Shown: positions 34,372 to 44,727 of the stretch, one piece after another
Numbering within the stretch: position 1 is the stretch's first letter
Layout: every line of letters begins with the position of its first letter
NCBI RefSeq assembly: GCF_001704415.2
Contig: NC_030821.1
Location: 36,625,210-36,689,209 of the forward strand
Source of the DNA: Capra hircus
Taxonomy: Eukaryota > Chordata > Mammalia > Artiodactyla > Bovidae
Direction of reading: 5' to 3'
DNA: 64,000 nt
Translations under genes and position numbers: made by a program
The notes under the pieces: model-generated
Told to the model about the DNA's origin: nothing
The model's input: the letters and a program-made list of their open reading frames with translations, nothing else
The model's database searches: none

Positions 34372-34716
34372 ATAAGTCAGAGAGAGAAAGACAAATACTG
34401 GATAATATCACTTATATGTGGAGTCTAAAAAACACAACAGACTAGCAGATATAACAAAAAAGAAACAGATTCACAGATATTGAGAACAAACCAGTGGTTA
34501 CCAGCAGGGAGAGGGAAAGGGGGAGGGGCAATATAGGGGTAGGGAATTAAAAGGTACAAGCTACAAGGGTATATTATAGAACTTAGGGAATGTATCCAAT
34601 ATTTATAATGACTATAAATGGAGTATGGCCTTCAAAAAATTGTGAATCACTATATTATACACCTGTAACTTATATAATATTATACATCAACTATACTTCA
34701 ATTTTAAAAAAAGAAA
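34372..34716 (+). mobile_element. L1 3' UTR, sense
   Basis: 'gtgacataagtcagagagag', 'cacttatatgtggagtctaa', 'ggaattaaaaggtacaagct' and 'catcaactatacttcaattt' followed by an A-rich end. It covers the same consensus region as the antisense copy at 33740-34095. Confidence 0.93.
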
Positions 34717-35129
34717 AGACCCAGGGAGAGATGGAAAAAGCTTCTCAAGACCAGAAAACTATGGGGGTTTTGAAGTTTTGAGAAGTCCTGGCCCCTTGCT
34801 ACATTCTATGCAGTGTGCTAGATGAGGTGCGTCTCCAGATGCTATGAAGGAGGCTCTGAATCCTTGAAGGCAACAGTGAGGGCTGGTGAAAGACAGCTGT
34901 TAGGAAGGGCACCTCTGATCTTGTCTTTCTTCCCCAGTGCTAGTCCCTGACTTGGCAGGTGTCAGATAGAGCACTTCTGAACTTGGACTTGAAACACGTG
35001 ACATGGGACTGGAAAATGGGAAGCCCAGAGCCCCTCATCTCATCCGCCTTTCCAGACAAACTCTGCAATGGGGAGTGGACTATTTCTGCTGACAAAAAAG
35101 CAAGGGAAGGGTCCTCTGCACATCCTGCG
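34717..35129. other. Unassigned interval
   Basis: No repeat or gene recognised between the L1 tail and the next SINE. Confidence 0.4.
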
Positions 35130-35312
35130 AAGAGAAAGTGACTCAGTTGTGTCCGACTCTTTGTAACCCCATGGACTATAGAGTCCATGGGATTCTCCAT
35201 GCCAGAATACTGGAGTGGGTAGCCTTTCCCTTCTCCAGGGATAGCCAGGGATCCAACCCAGGTCTCCTGTATTGCAGGCAGATTCTTTACCAGCTGAGCT
35301 ATGCTTTTTTCC
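35130..35312 (-). mobile_element. Bov-tA SINE with internal deletion
   Basis: Antisense Bov-tA. After 'accccatggactatag' the usual 'cccaccaggctcctc' is missing and it jumps to 'agtccatgggattctcca'. Head 'tttaccagctgagctatgc' is retained. Confidence 0.92.
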
Positions 35313-36335
35313 CAGCCAGTTTCAGGGAAACCTGAAGGTGATGGAGCTCAGATCCCTGACTCCTATACTGCCAACAGCAACATGGGTATAACCAAACTGG
35401 AAAGATCTGGATTGGCAGGAGTGGGGAGGGATGAAAGTTATCAGAAGAATAAAACAAGATTCCATTTCAATTGTGTCTCTGGGGATTATGCATGACAGGC
35501 TTTAGAAATCCAGAGGATTGTAGACACAAGTGGAGATTTCAAGGAAAGGGTACCTGGACTGTCCTCTTTCCAATTTCTTCAACGCCTGCCTCTATTTCTA
35601 AGTGGAAAACTGAAAAGAGGCAGATGTCAGAGAGACAGTCAGGCAATAACTAGCTTATTCACAACTGCAAGGCTGCAAAGAGAATTGCTGAAACCTCAGC
35701 CATCCCTTGGTTCAGGTAAAGCATTTTTAGGATGAAATGGAAAATCAAAACTCTATTTGAAGAAATTAGCTTTGAGAATTGAAAGTAAAAGTGGACTGGC
35801 TATTTCTGAGAGATAAAAAGATAGCTTATGGTTATGAGGCTGTGACTAAGGCCAGGGCAAGAGGAGCGATTTGATCTGATATCCCATAGCCCCAGGCGTG
35901 AGGACTGACTGGTACCTCCATTTCCACTTTTACACATACTAACCTTGTTGAGCTCTAGTCGAAAGGAAAAACCTCAGTCTGGATGAAACACTTTTTAACT
36001 GTGTCTAATTGTCCCCACTTAGGTTGAACATGGCTTTGTCTTCTTGGTTATAAATCTTGACACACTTAGAATCATCTGGATTCTTTCTAACTCAGCATTC
36101 CAGACCAATGTATCTCTGGCGCTGGACCCAAATGCCAGGCTAGGCAACTCCAAAGTGAGGGTACAGTTGAGGCCAAATACTAACTCATCCCATCTTTCTC
36201 CAGTATCATCACTCCTACCTTCTGGAATCCCAGCCTCCAGTGACTACCAACTATCTAAATGATAGTTTTTGCAGATATCAGTAGTTTTTTTTTTTATAAT
36301 AAAAGAACAAAAGACAGATTAAAGGATACAACGTA
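35313..36335. other. Unassigned interval
   Basis: About 1 kb with no recognised repeat. Short frames (60-72 codons) are unsupported. T-run at 36284-36293. Confidence 0.4.
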
Positions 36336-36339
36336 TTGG

Positions 36340-36420
36340 GTGTGAGTAAATGGGACCTTTGTACTTTCTGCTCAGTTTCGCTATGAAACTAAAACTGCTC
36401 TAAAAAATAAAATTTATTAA
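36340..36420 (+). mobile_element. Old L1 (L1M) terminal fragment
   Basis: 'gtgagtaaatgggacctttg', 'tactttctgctcagtttcgc', 'actaaaactgctctaaaaaa' then 'taaaatttatta' is the L1M 3' terminus. Confidence 0.78.
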
Positions 36421-36447
36421 ATGCATTTCTTAAAATCTTGAAACTAG

Positions 36448-37075
36448 GATTGTCAGTTTGGCCTACCATAACAGATATCCCATAAACTGGGTGGCTTATA
36501 AACCACGGAATTTATTTCAAACAATTCTGGAGGCTGAGAGGTCGAAAATCGGGGTACTGGGAGATCCTGTGCCTGGTGAAGGCCTGCTTCCTAGACAGCC
36601 TTTTTTTTTTTTTTTTGTAACCTCACATGGCATAAGGACTGAGGGATGTCTCTGGAGTCTCTCATTGTTAAATTTATTTATTTTTAATTGAGGGATAATT
36701 GCCTTACAATACTGTGTTGTTTTCTGCCATACATCCTATACATCTACATGAGCCAGCCATGGGTATATACATGTGTCCCCTCTCTCTGGAGCCTCCCTCC
36801 TGCCTCTCATCCCATTCCACCCCTCTAGGTTGTTACAGAGCCCCTGTGTCAAACAGCAAATTTCCATTGGCTATCTGTTTTACATATGGTAGTGTATATA
36901 TTTCTATGCTACTCTCTCCATTCGTCCCACCCTCTGGAGTCACTTTATAAGGGCCATTCATGAGAGCTCTGCCCTCATGACCTAATCACTGGGCCCACCT
37001 TCTAATGCCATCACCTTGGAGATTAGGATTTCAACATACGAATTTTTGGAAGGCAAACATTCAGCTCATTGCATC
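36448..37075 (-). mobile_element. MaLR LTR (MLT1/MST type), antisense, split by an L1 tail
   Basis: 'taactgggtggcttata'-type start ('cccataaactgggtggctta'), 'aattctggaggctgagaggt', a T17 run at 36600-36616, then after the L1 'ataagggccattcatgagag', 'ctctgccctcatgacctaat', 'ttaggatttcaacatacgaa' and 'gcaaacattcagctcattgc'. The L1 at 36663-36932 lies within it. Confidence 0.88.
36663..36932 (-). mobile_element. L1 3' UTR, antisense, inside a MaLR LTR
   Basis: 'ggataattgccttacaatac', 'tgtgttgttttctgccatac', 'ggttgttacagagcccctgt' and 'catatggtagtgtatatatt'. Flanked by 'tctggagtctct' (36651-36662) and 'tctggagtcact' (36933-36944): 12 bp, 1 mismatch. Confidence 0.92.
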
Positions 37076-38460
37076 CCATCCCTGTCTCCTCCAAATGTAT
37101 ATCCTTCTCACATGCAAAATATATTCAGTAGCCTTAAAAGTCTTAACCTTCCAGCATCAACTCTAAATTTCGGTGTTATATAAATATCAAAATCAGGTAT
37201 GGGTCAGACTCCAGGTGGATTCATCCTGAGGCAGTTCCCCTTCAGCTGTGAGCCTGTGAAATCAAGTTTTGTACTTCCAAAGCACAATGGTGGGACAGGC
37301 ACAGGCCAGATATCCTCATTCCAAAAGGCAAGAAGAGAGGAGTTACAGATCCTGAGCAAATTGGAAACCTTAAGATGTAAGAATCTTCTTTGATTTTTTG
37401 TCCTGCTCACCAACTGTGCTGGGGCAGAGGTCCCACCTTCTAGACTGAAGTGTGGGTCCCCAGCTTTGCTCTGCAGGGCTTTCGCCCTTAAGCCTCCAGG
37501 TTGCCCTGCCCTCCCAGCTTTGGGAGGCCCCATACTCCTGACTTTGCTGACACGAACCCCACCATAGCTCTCACAGGTTGGATGTAGTCCTGAAACTGCA
37601 CAACACAAGTTGGGACTTGAACCCCACTACCTTTTAAGTCACACACCTGGTCTTAGGACCTAGTTCAGGTTCTTTTTGCCTTAGTGCAGAAAGAATGCCG
37701 TGAGAGACGAAGTGATAAGTAAGAAGTGGATTTATTAAGAGAGATACATATTCCATAAATAGAATGCAGTTCATCTGAAAAGGCAAGAGTGGTCCTAGGA
37801 GAAGCACACTCCACAGATAGAGGGTGGACCATCTCAGAAGGTGAGAGGTCCCCAAATATGCAGTGGTTGGTATTTAGCTAGGTAATTTCATAGGCTAATG
37901 AGTGGGGGTTTTATTTCAACTATTTTGGCGAAGGGGCAGGGATTTTCAGGAATTGGGCCACTGCCCACTTTTTTGGCCTTTAACGGTTGGCCTTGGAACT
38001 GTCATGGCACCTGTGGCTGTGTCATTTAACATATGCTGATGCATTACAATGAGCATATAATGAGACCTAGGGTTCACTGAAAGTTGAATTTTCAGCCATC
38101 TTGGGCCTAATGGGTTCTGACCAGTTATGTCATATCATCAAAGCTATATCATTCTTTGAATGGTTGTGTATCTCTGCCCCCTTTCCTCTGGGTTCAGTCC
38201 TGTGCCTGTGGCTTTCCTGGACTGGAGTTGCCTGCTGATGGTTCTACTGTTGCGGGGTCTGGGAGATGACCTTGCCCCCAGGTTCTACTGGGCACCACTC
38301 TAGTGGGGTGCTCTCTGTGGTAGCCCCACTCCTACAGTGTTTTTGTGCCTGGATGGCACACCTGTGGCTCTGAGACACTATTTTCCTTGCAAATCTAGGT
38401 TGAGGTAGCCACGTCCCCTGCTTCCCAGGTGACTACACTCTGTGCCAGTGGAGAAGAAGA
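37076..38460 (-). mobile_element. MaLR internal sequence, antisense, interrupted by an ERV LTR
   Basis: Directly after the LTR, 37076-37350 follows the antisense internal region of MST/THE1-type MaLRs: 'ttctcacatgcaaaatatat', 'cttaaaagtcttaaccttcc', 'tcagctgtgagcctgtgaaa' and 'ccagatatcctcattccaaa'. 38195-38460 resumes with 'gttctactgttgcggggtct', 'actctagtggggtgctctct' and 'ttgcaaatctaggttgaggt'. MaLR internal regions carry no retained coding capacity here. Confidence 0.72.
37605..38175 (-). mobile_element. Ruminant-type ERV LTR, antisense
   Basis: Read on the minus strand it has a U3-like AT-rich part, a polyadenylation signal AATAAA (window 37728-37736, read as 'gatttatta' on the plus strand), then an R/U5-like stretch with 'acttcttacttatcacttcg' and 'cattctttctgcactaaggc'. 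The endings could not be fixed and no gag, pol or env sequence is attached. It lies inside MaLR internal sequence, so it is the younger insertion. Probably a solitary LTR. Confidence 0.68.
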
Positions 38461-38580
38461 CCCAGAAATCTGAGAACTGTTTTGCCCATTAGAAGCCAGA
38501 GCAGTTATATACGTTTATATACATTTTATTTATATAGTATATATAAATTATATAAAAGTTACATAAATTTTGAAACAGAG

Positions 38581-39200
38581 GGCTCAGTTCAGTTCAGTTC
38601 AGTCGCTCAGTCGTGTCTGACTCTTTGCAACCCCATGAATCGCAGCACACCAGGCCTCCCTGTCCATCACCAACTCCCGGAGTTCACTCAGATTCATGTC
38701 CATCAAGTCAGTGATGCCATCCAGCCATCTCATCCCCTGTCGTCCCCTTCTTCTCCTGCCCCCAATCCCTCCCAGCATCAGAGTCTTTTCCAATGAGTCA
38801 ACTCTTCGCATGAGGTGGCCAAAGTACTGGAGTTTCAGCTTTAGCATCATTCCTCCCAAAGAAATCCCAGGGTTGATCTCCTTCAGAATGGACTGGTTGG
38901 ATCTCCTTGCAGTCCAAGGGACTCTCAGGAGTCTTCTCCAACACCACACTTCAAAAGCATCAATTCTTCGGCGCTCAGCCTTCTTCACAGTCCAACTCTC
39001 ATATCCATACATGACTACTGTAAAAACCATAGCCTTGACTAGACGGACCTTAGTCGGCAAAGTAATGTCTCTGCTTTTGAATATGCTATCTAGGTTGGTC
39101 ATAACTTTTCTTCCAAGGAGTAAGCATCTTTTAATTTCATGGCTGCAGTCACTATCTGCAGTGATTTTGGAGCCCAAAAAAATAAAGTCTGACACTGGAC
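38581..39200 (-). mobile_element. BovB LINE, 620 bp 3' fragment, young subtype
   Basis: Antisense BovB from the tail 'cagttcagttcagttcagtc' to the region encoding the block just after RT motif C. It is little diverged: the entire included part of ORF2 is open on the minus strand. No clear flanking duplication was found. Confidence 0.96.
38599..39195 (-). pseudogene. BovB ORF2 C-terminal fragment, 198 codons open
   Basis: Runs from an internal Met to the natural stop, which follows the family ending 'KSQTRLSD'. It includes the 'CESW'-type region (here YESW), the RRLLRVPWTARRSNQS block, FGHLMRR and the GGIGGRRRRG basic patch. It lacks endonuclease and all RT catalytic motifs, so it cannot act alone. 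No promoter or start context suggests expression. Confidence 0.93.
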
Positions 39201-39429
39201 ATTAAATTATGTGGTACTGACAGTTTCCAAAATCCAGTTCTAGCCATCTTTATGGCCCCTTACAAGATCAAGAAGGAATGTTATACTTTAAGGAATTGTC
39301 TAGTTGGTGCTAGAAGAGTGATTATGGTTTATGGTCGAGCAGGTATTTCTGCTGATGGGGGAGTTTGGTCGATGCATAGGGCATGCGATGCATGGTAGAG
39401 GGGAGAGAGGAGACAAAAGGACAGAGAAA

Positions 39430-39888
39430 ATTCTTTATGTTTAAGTTTTTATTATCTTGCCATAAAATATTAATTTTATTTAACACAGGCCAAAGAGCAT
39501 GGAGGCCCCGCAGGCACTGGTGGCCCTTCTTTTGAAATTGTTTTCATGAGCTTTGGATCACCTTGGGGAGAAGCAGGGGTCATTCTTCCAGTGAACCATA
39601 GCTCCTGGCTTCTGATAAGGCTTTCTGCTTTCTGCCTTATCAGATGGTGGTTTGGCCCCATTGTGAAAGTTGTTTCTCAGTAGACCGTCTCAGTTTTACA
39701 ATATGGACAGGCTGAGAATGTTCTGTACCTTTACGCTTCTGTTCTTTCTGATGAACAATTCCATCTTTAAACCACCTCTCTCTTCCCCCATTTTACTATA
39801 AGCAGTCAAGAGCAAAACAGTCTGCTCCTTCACGTTTTCCTTAGATATTTCCTCAGCCAAATACTCTATTTTATTGCTCAATTGTGAT
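39430..39888 (-). pseudogene. Possible processed pseudogene or ERV leader, unidentified
   Basis: On the minus strand the sequence holds broken coding-like frames (39476-39661 and part of 39696-40052), then AATAAA signals near 39476 and 39453 with an A/T-rich end. This would fit the 3' end of a reverse-transcribed message, but the protein is not one I recognise and no flanking duplication was found. It adjoins an ERV LTR, so it could also be LTR-proximal sequence. Confidence 0.3.
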
Positions 39889-40630
39889 GATGAAAGCTCA
39901 GCTTCTCCGTACACTGGTGCCGAACCAAATCTCAAAGGTGAGTTTTGGGTGAAGTAGGGAAGAAAGTGAAGTCGCTCAGTTGTATCTGACGCTTTGCGAC
40001 CCCATGGACTGTAGTCTACCAGGCTCCTCTGTCCATGGGATTTTCCAGGCAAGGGTACTGGAGTGGGTTGCCATTTCCTTCTCCAGGTGATCGTCCCAAC
40101 CCAGGGATCAAACCCGGGTCTCCCACATTGCAGGCAGACGCTTTACCATCTGAGCCACCAGGGAACATTTATTACTTTGCTAGGCAAAGGGGGACACAGT
40201 GGACCCCTGCCTCCAAAAAAACTGTGTGTCCCAACTTGGAGAGGATAGTGAGAGTTTTTATAGTAATGGTTCAAAGAGGGCATGACCAGCTTGTGGGCAT
40301 TCTTCTGATGGGTTGGTGGTGAGTAAGTAGGAGCCAGCATCGTCAGCTTTCAGGTCCAACTGCTCTGGGGTCTACCTGCTTGTGGCAACATGCCATTTTA
40401 AATCATTAACGTCTCCAATCTGGAGGGGGTTTCAGTATCTGCAAAATAGGTCAAAGGTATTGTCATGTGTTTACATTGGTGGGGAACAAGGACCTTGCCC
40501 CAAGGCTGCTCTTGACTGTTTCTCCCTGATCTCATATCCCCTCCCTTCTCTAGTTAGCAACTGCTTGAATCTACCCATTGGAACTCAGGGAAGGTCATGG
40601 AGGCTGAATGAAGGCTATTTCCTGTAATCA
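39889..40630 (-). mobile_element. Ruminant-type ERV LTR, antisense, carrying a Bov-tA
   Basis: On the minus strand: U3-like part from about 40630, a TATA-like 'actataaaaact' (window about 40249-40265), 'gcaaagtaataaatg' with AATAAA (40165-40190), and a U5-like end ('ctttgagatttggttcggca'). The U5 and the upstream part are separated by a Bov-tA at 39962-40166. No internal retroviral gene was seen; boundaries are estimates. Confidence 0.65.
39962..40166 (-). mobile_element. Bov-tA SINE inside an ERV LTR
   Basis: Antisense, low divergence: 'gaagtcgctcagttgtatct', 'gggttgccatttccttctcc', 'gggatcaaacccgggtctcc', head 'gagccaccagggaa'. A 6 bp 'agggaa' on both sides may be the target duplication. 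Confidence 0.95.
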
Positions 40631-40834
40631 AAGAAATGCAGAATACAGAAAGGCTTTGTGCCCAGGAGCCCCACCGGGCCCTTCTCAGTATCAACCTTCA
40701 CTGTTCAGTATCATTTGCTCTCAAGTGTAATGTTATCATGAAAGCAAGACTTAAGAACCAGGCAGAAAAACTATCAATTTACAGGAGAGATTTAATCCAA
40801 GTGTACAAACAAGATCCTGATGGTAAAGTAAGCC

Positions 40835-41115
40835 CATCTTCTGGTTTGTATTAGAGACAGAGTCTTTACTGAGGTAATTAAGTTAAAATGAGGCCTAATC
40901 CAAGGACTAGTGTCCTCACAGGAAGAGGAGATTAGGACAGACAAAGAGACTTGAGGAACAGAAAGGTGGAAGGCAGCCATCTGCAAGCCAGAGAGAGAGG
41001 TCTCGGGGAAAATCAGACCTTTCTCCAAGCCTCTAGGACTGTGAGAAAAGAAGTTTCTGTTGGTACTCCATCCTGTCTGTGATTTTCGTTATGGCTGCTC
41101 TACCAAAATAATATA
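40835..41115 (+). mobile_element. MLT1-type MaLR LTR, sense
   Basis: 'gagtctttactgaggtaatt', 'aagttaaaatgaggcctaat', 'ccaaggactagtgtcctcac', 'ggcagccatctgcaagccag' and 'ggactgtgagaaaagaagtt', ending 'ttatggctgctc'. Confidence 0.88.
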
Positions 41116-41611
41116 ATTTCAAATTTCTATAGATAGGTTTTTCAGCTCACAGAGCTCTGTTTCTTGAAGTGCATATATCCAAGTATAGGTCTTGTAGAAA
41201 GCGCGACCTTATTTACAACCACCCCTCCTATATTCGCTGAATACATCTTTCTGGTCCAGAATCCTTTCCCTTTGTGTATCTGGGACCCTTGATCCCAGAT
41301 CCCAAAGGGGAATTATTTCCTCTCTGAAGAAACGTTCTACTAAGAATTCCTGATGTCTTAGGCTCCCTCGTCATTTCCTTTATTTCTCCCCCAGTAGTGG
41401 AGTGAGTTATCTGATTGATGAATTTGGAGGGAAAGAGGATATGTGTATCTCACCTCCTTCCTTCCTCATTGTCATGGAAGGCAGTCTGCCTTCAGAAAGC
41501 ATATAGCCTAGTCCGTTAATTGGAGGCACCCCTGCTTGGAGAGGCTAATGATTATCCAGGGCTGTGCGTGACAGAGTGGGTAACAGCAAGCCCATTGTTA
41601 CTGCACCCCTT
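41116..41611. other. Unassigned interval with a small hairpin
   Basis: 'atctggga' at 41278-41285 and 'tcccagat' at 41293-41300 form an 8 bp inverted repeat with a 7 bp loop. No named repeat recognised. Confidence 0.4.
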
Positions 41612-41660
41612 TCCCAGTTATTGCTGTGTGGCAAACCATCCAAAAACTTAGTGGCATATC

Positions 41661-42158
41661 AACAGAGGAATGGATAAAGGAGACGTGGCACGTATATACA
41701 ATGGAATATTACTCAGCCATAAAAAGCAACGAAATTGTGCCATTTGCTGAGACATGGGTGGACCTAGAGACTGTCTTATAGAGTGAAGTAAGTCAGAAAG
41801 AGAAACACAAACATCACATAGTAACACATACATATGGAATCTAGAAAACTGGTACAGATGCATCTATTTGCAAAGCAGAAATAGAGACACAGATGTAGAG
41901 AACAAGTGTATGGACACCAAGGGGGGAAAAGGAAATGGGGATGAATTGGGAGATTGGAATTGACACATACATTATAGATACTATGTATAAAATAGGTAAC
42001 TAATGAGAACCTATTCTATATTAATAGCATAGAGAAACCCTACTCAATGCTCTGTGGTGATGAAGAGGACATATATGTATACAAATAGTAATTCACTTTG
42101 CTGTGCAGCATAAACTAACACAACACTGTAAACCAACTAAGCTCCAATTAAAAAAAAT
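41661..42158 (+). mobile_element. L1 3' UTR, sense, about 500 bp
   Basis: 'aatggaatattactcagcca', 'tggacctagagactgtctta', 'gagtgaagtaagtcagaaag', 'gctgtgcagcataaactaac', 'aactaagctccaattaaaaa'. Interrupts an older LTR-like repeat. Confidence 0.95.
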
Positions 42159-42627
42159 CTTCGTGATGTAAAACAGCATTTTTATTAAGTTCATAAGTTT
42201 TTGGGTTGGAAATTTGGACAGGATGCAGCAAGGATGACCTGTATCTGCTCTGTGATGACTAGAGCCTAAGGTTAGCTGAAATAGCTGGGTTTGGCTCATC
42301 TGGTTTGACTGGAGCCATTTGTTTTGGACTTTGATTCTGGCCATCATCTGGGGTCTTCAGTGTTTCTCCATCAGGGCTAGAATGTTCAAGGTTTTCACTG
42401 ACTTATCTTTGCCTGGGCTGCGATGGTTGAAACAACTAGAGCTACCTAGGCAAATCTGCTCCTCCACAAGGAGGTTAGCTTGGGCTGCCTCACACTGTGG
42501 TGGTCTCAGAGTAGTGAATTTCTCTGAGATATTATGGCTGACTTTTCCCAGAGTGGACATTCCAAGAGACCAAAGTGGAAAGTGGAAGGCCTCTTCTGAT
42601 CTAGTCTTGAAAGTGACACGGCATCAT

Positions 42628-42797
42628 GCTTGGGGCTGGTGCATGGTGATGACCCAGAGAGATGTTATGGGGAGGGAGGTGGGAGGGGGGTTCATGTTTG
42701 GGAACGCATGTACACCCGTGGTGGATTCATGTCAATGTATGGCAAAACCAATACAGTATTATAAAGTAAAATAAAGTAAAAATAAAAATAAAAAAAA
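42628..42797 (+). mobile_element. Ruminant L1 tail, 170 bp, perfect 19 bp TSD
   Basis: Contains 'gggaggtgggaggggggttc', 'atgtacacccgtggtggatt', 'catgtcaatgtatggcaaaa', 'ccaatacagtattataaagt' and an A-rich tail with AATAAA units. The target 'gaaagtgacacggcatcat' is identical at 42609-42627 and 42798-42816. Perfect duplication and low divergence mark it as one of the youngest insertions here. Confidence 0.97.
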
Positions 42798-42925
42798 GAA
42801 AGTGACACGGCATCATTTTGGATGTAATCTGTTGCTTACAGTTGAGTCCCAGAGCCACCCAGGCTTTAATAGGCAAGGGATGGCTGCACCAGTTAATACT
42901 GGGAGGTGATCAAAGGTGGGTGGGA

Positions 42926-43955
42926 GGGGTGCCTTTTTTAAGAAATTAACTACCACAGTGCTTAAGCTATATTCTTAAATAGGTAATTAAGGTGCTACTG
43001 GCATCTTCCTCTGCCTTATTCCTTTGTTATACTTTCTGCTTGCTTCAAAACTGAGACCAGGAAAATTGAAATATTTTTTACTGATCTTCCCGTACATCAA
43101 CAACAGCTATCATCTGTCCTTGCAATATGGTTTGTATCAGAAATATCCTAATTATAGGCAACATTCAAAAACGCTCTGCTTGCATGTAAATAGGAGGATG
43201 TAAATAGATGCTTGGGGATTGGGATGTTGTGTAACACCATGTGTTAGACACAAATTGGCATCACCTCTTAGTCAAGAAATAAATTCTAAAGACAGAAAAG
43301 GATTTTGAAAATGTGATTGCTAAAACATCCTTGTCATTGTCATTCCCAAATTCAAATTTAATTCTTTCTCCTTGTAGCCAAATGGCTGTTGGGGCTACAA
43401 GGCAGTTAGAGCATGGAGGATGTGAATGAGAGCATTTTTGCAGGAGTTTCTATGCTTTGGACATAAAAGAGCCTGGGTGCAACACAGATAAGCACTGTGG
43501 TGAGTTTGAACCAGATCTGGATCCTGAGAGGCTGGGTCAATGTTGGTCTGTTATTAATTATCGCAGAGGAAAAACTGAACCGATGAGCTGAGTCCACCCA
43601 ACTCCCATGACTGAAAGGTTTCGAGAGACTAAGGAACAGCTAAGTTTCCTCATGTAATTACATGGGAGTCATAAAACCTGCTGGCTACATCTAACTCCCA
43701 TGGGAGCAGAGTCCACTGTGCCGCTTAGGATAGTCCAGTGGCTGGTCCCAAATAAGCAGACAGAAAAAATATACACTGGACGGTTCCCACTGCCCAGAGA
43801 GAGAAAGAACAAGACCATCAGGAGAGGCAACCCCTGCCCTTCCAAGACCTGGTGGGTGATCTGTATGCAACTTGAATAATAAAATTTAAAGAAGCTAAGA
43901 AGTTTTGTTGCCGCAGAGAAGTGATTCTGTCAACTAAGTGACATAATATTTTAAG
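42926..43955. other. Unassigned interval
   Basis: About 1 kb without a recognised repeat. A 12 bp perfect palindrome 'ctcccatgggag' lies at 43692-43703. Confidence 0.4.
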
Positions 43956-43959
43956 TAAA

Positions 43960-44490
43960 ATATCAGTGGATAAATTGAAGGAGAGCTAGTCCTTACAGAG
44001 ATTTAAATTAGATTTTGGGAAGATCAAGTGGAGGAAATTTTCTGAGACTACTTAGTCAAACTACAAAGAGATAGAATTCAAGAGAAAAAGATGGCTCTTT
44101 AAAAAGAGTCACAGGAGACACAACATGCAAATAATACGAGTTCCAGAAGGGAAAACAAGAAGATTGTGCAGAAAGGCAATAATTAAACAAATAAAAGAAG
44201 AAAAATGTCTTCAACTGAAGAAAGACCTGAATGGACAGTGAGGTTTACTGAGGCAAGTTTTATTAAACTCCTAAAGTCCAAGGATAAAGAAAAAATGTCT
44301 AGGCCTCCTGGTAGAAAGAACAAGTTTGCTGAAGACTAATTTAAAAATTCAGGTTGGTAATAGACTTCTTATGTGCAGAACCAGGAGTTGCCACCCACAG
44401 AATGACATCTACAGATTACTTAGAAAAAAGAAGTGCACTCATGGATTCTGTAAGCAGCCACAATGCAGTTCCATTAACATGATGAAATAA
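43960..44490 (+). mobile_element. Old L1/HAL1-like fragment
   Basis: A-rich stretch with 'caaataatacgagttccaga', 'agggaaaacaagaagattgt', 'gaagaaaaatgtcttcaact', 'ctcctaaagtccaaggataa' in the order of old L1/HAL1 ORF1-region sequence. Very diverged. Confidence 0.5.
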
Positions 44491-44727
44491 ATACATTTAT
44501 AGGTACAAAAGGATACAACATATACGTTATCCACGTTTTCTATAGGAGGAATTTTCTGGAGAATGGACCACAACAAACAGCAAATAACTCAAAACACAGA
44601 TTGGAATGAGGTGTTTGAGAGGTGGTAGGGGAGAAGCTGAATCTATGAGTGGAAATAGGAAGAACGGAGCATCTACAAGTCTCATCCTAAGAGGTGCAAG
44701 GGAGATGGAGGGCTGCAGTGGAGGAAT

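Larger units (their letters stand above)
41612..42925 (-). mobile_element. Old LTR-like repeat, antisense, split by two L1 insertions
   Basis: Three separated parts are consecutive in one layout: 41612-41660 ('ttgctgtgtggcaaaccatc', 'cttagtggc'), 42159-42627 ('tttttattaagttcataagt', 'tttgggttgg', 'ggcctcttctgatctagtct', 'gaaagtgacacggcatcat') and 42798-42925 (continuing from the same duplicated site). Family not assigned; related in layout to 17300-17790 and 45795-46170. Confidence 0.7.

Noticed and set aside
37605..38175. Intact endogenous retrovirus at 36.4-40.6 kb
   Set aside because: Only LTR-type and MaLR internal non-coding sequence is visible; no gag, pol or env reading was found between the LTRs, and the LTRs are of different kinds.
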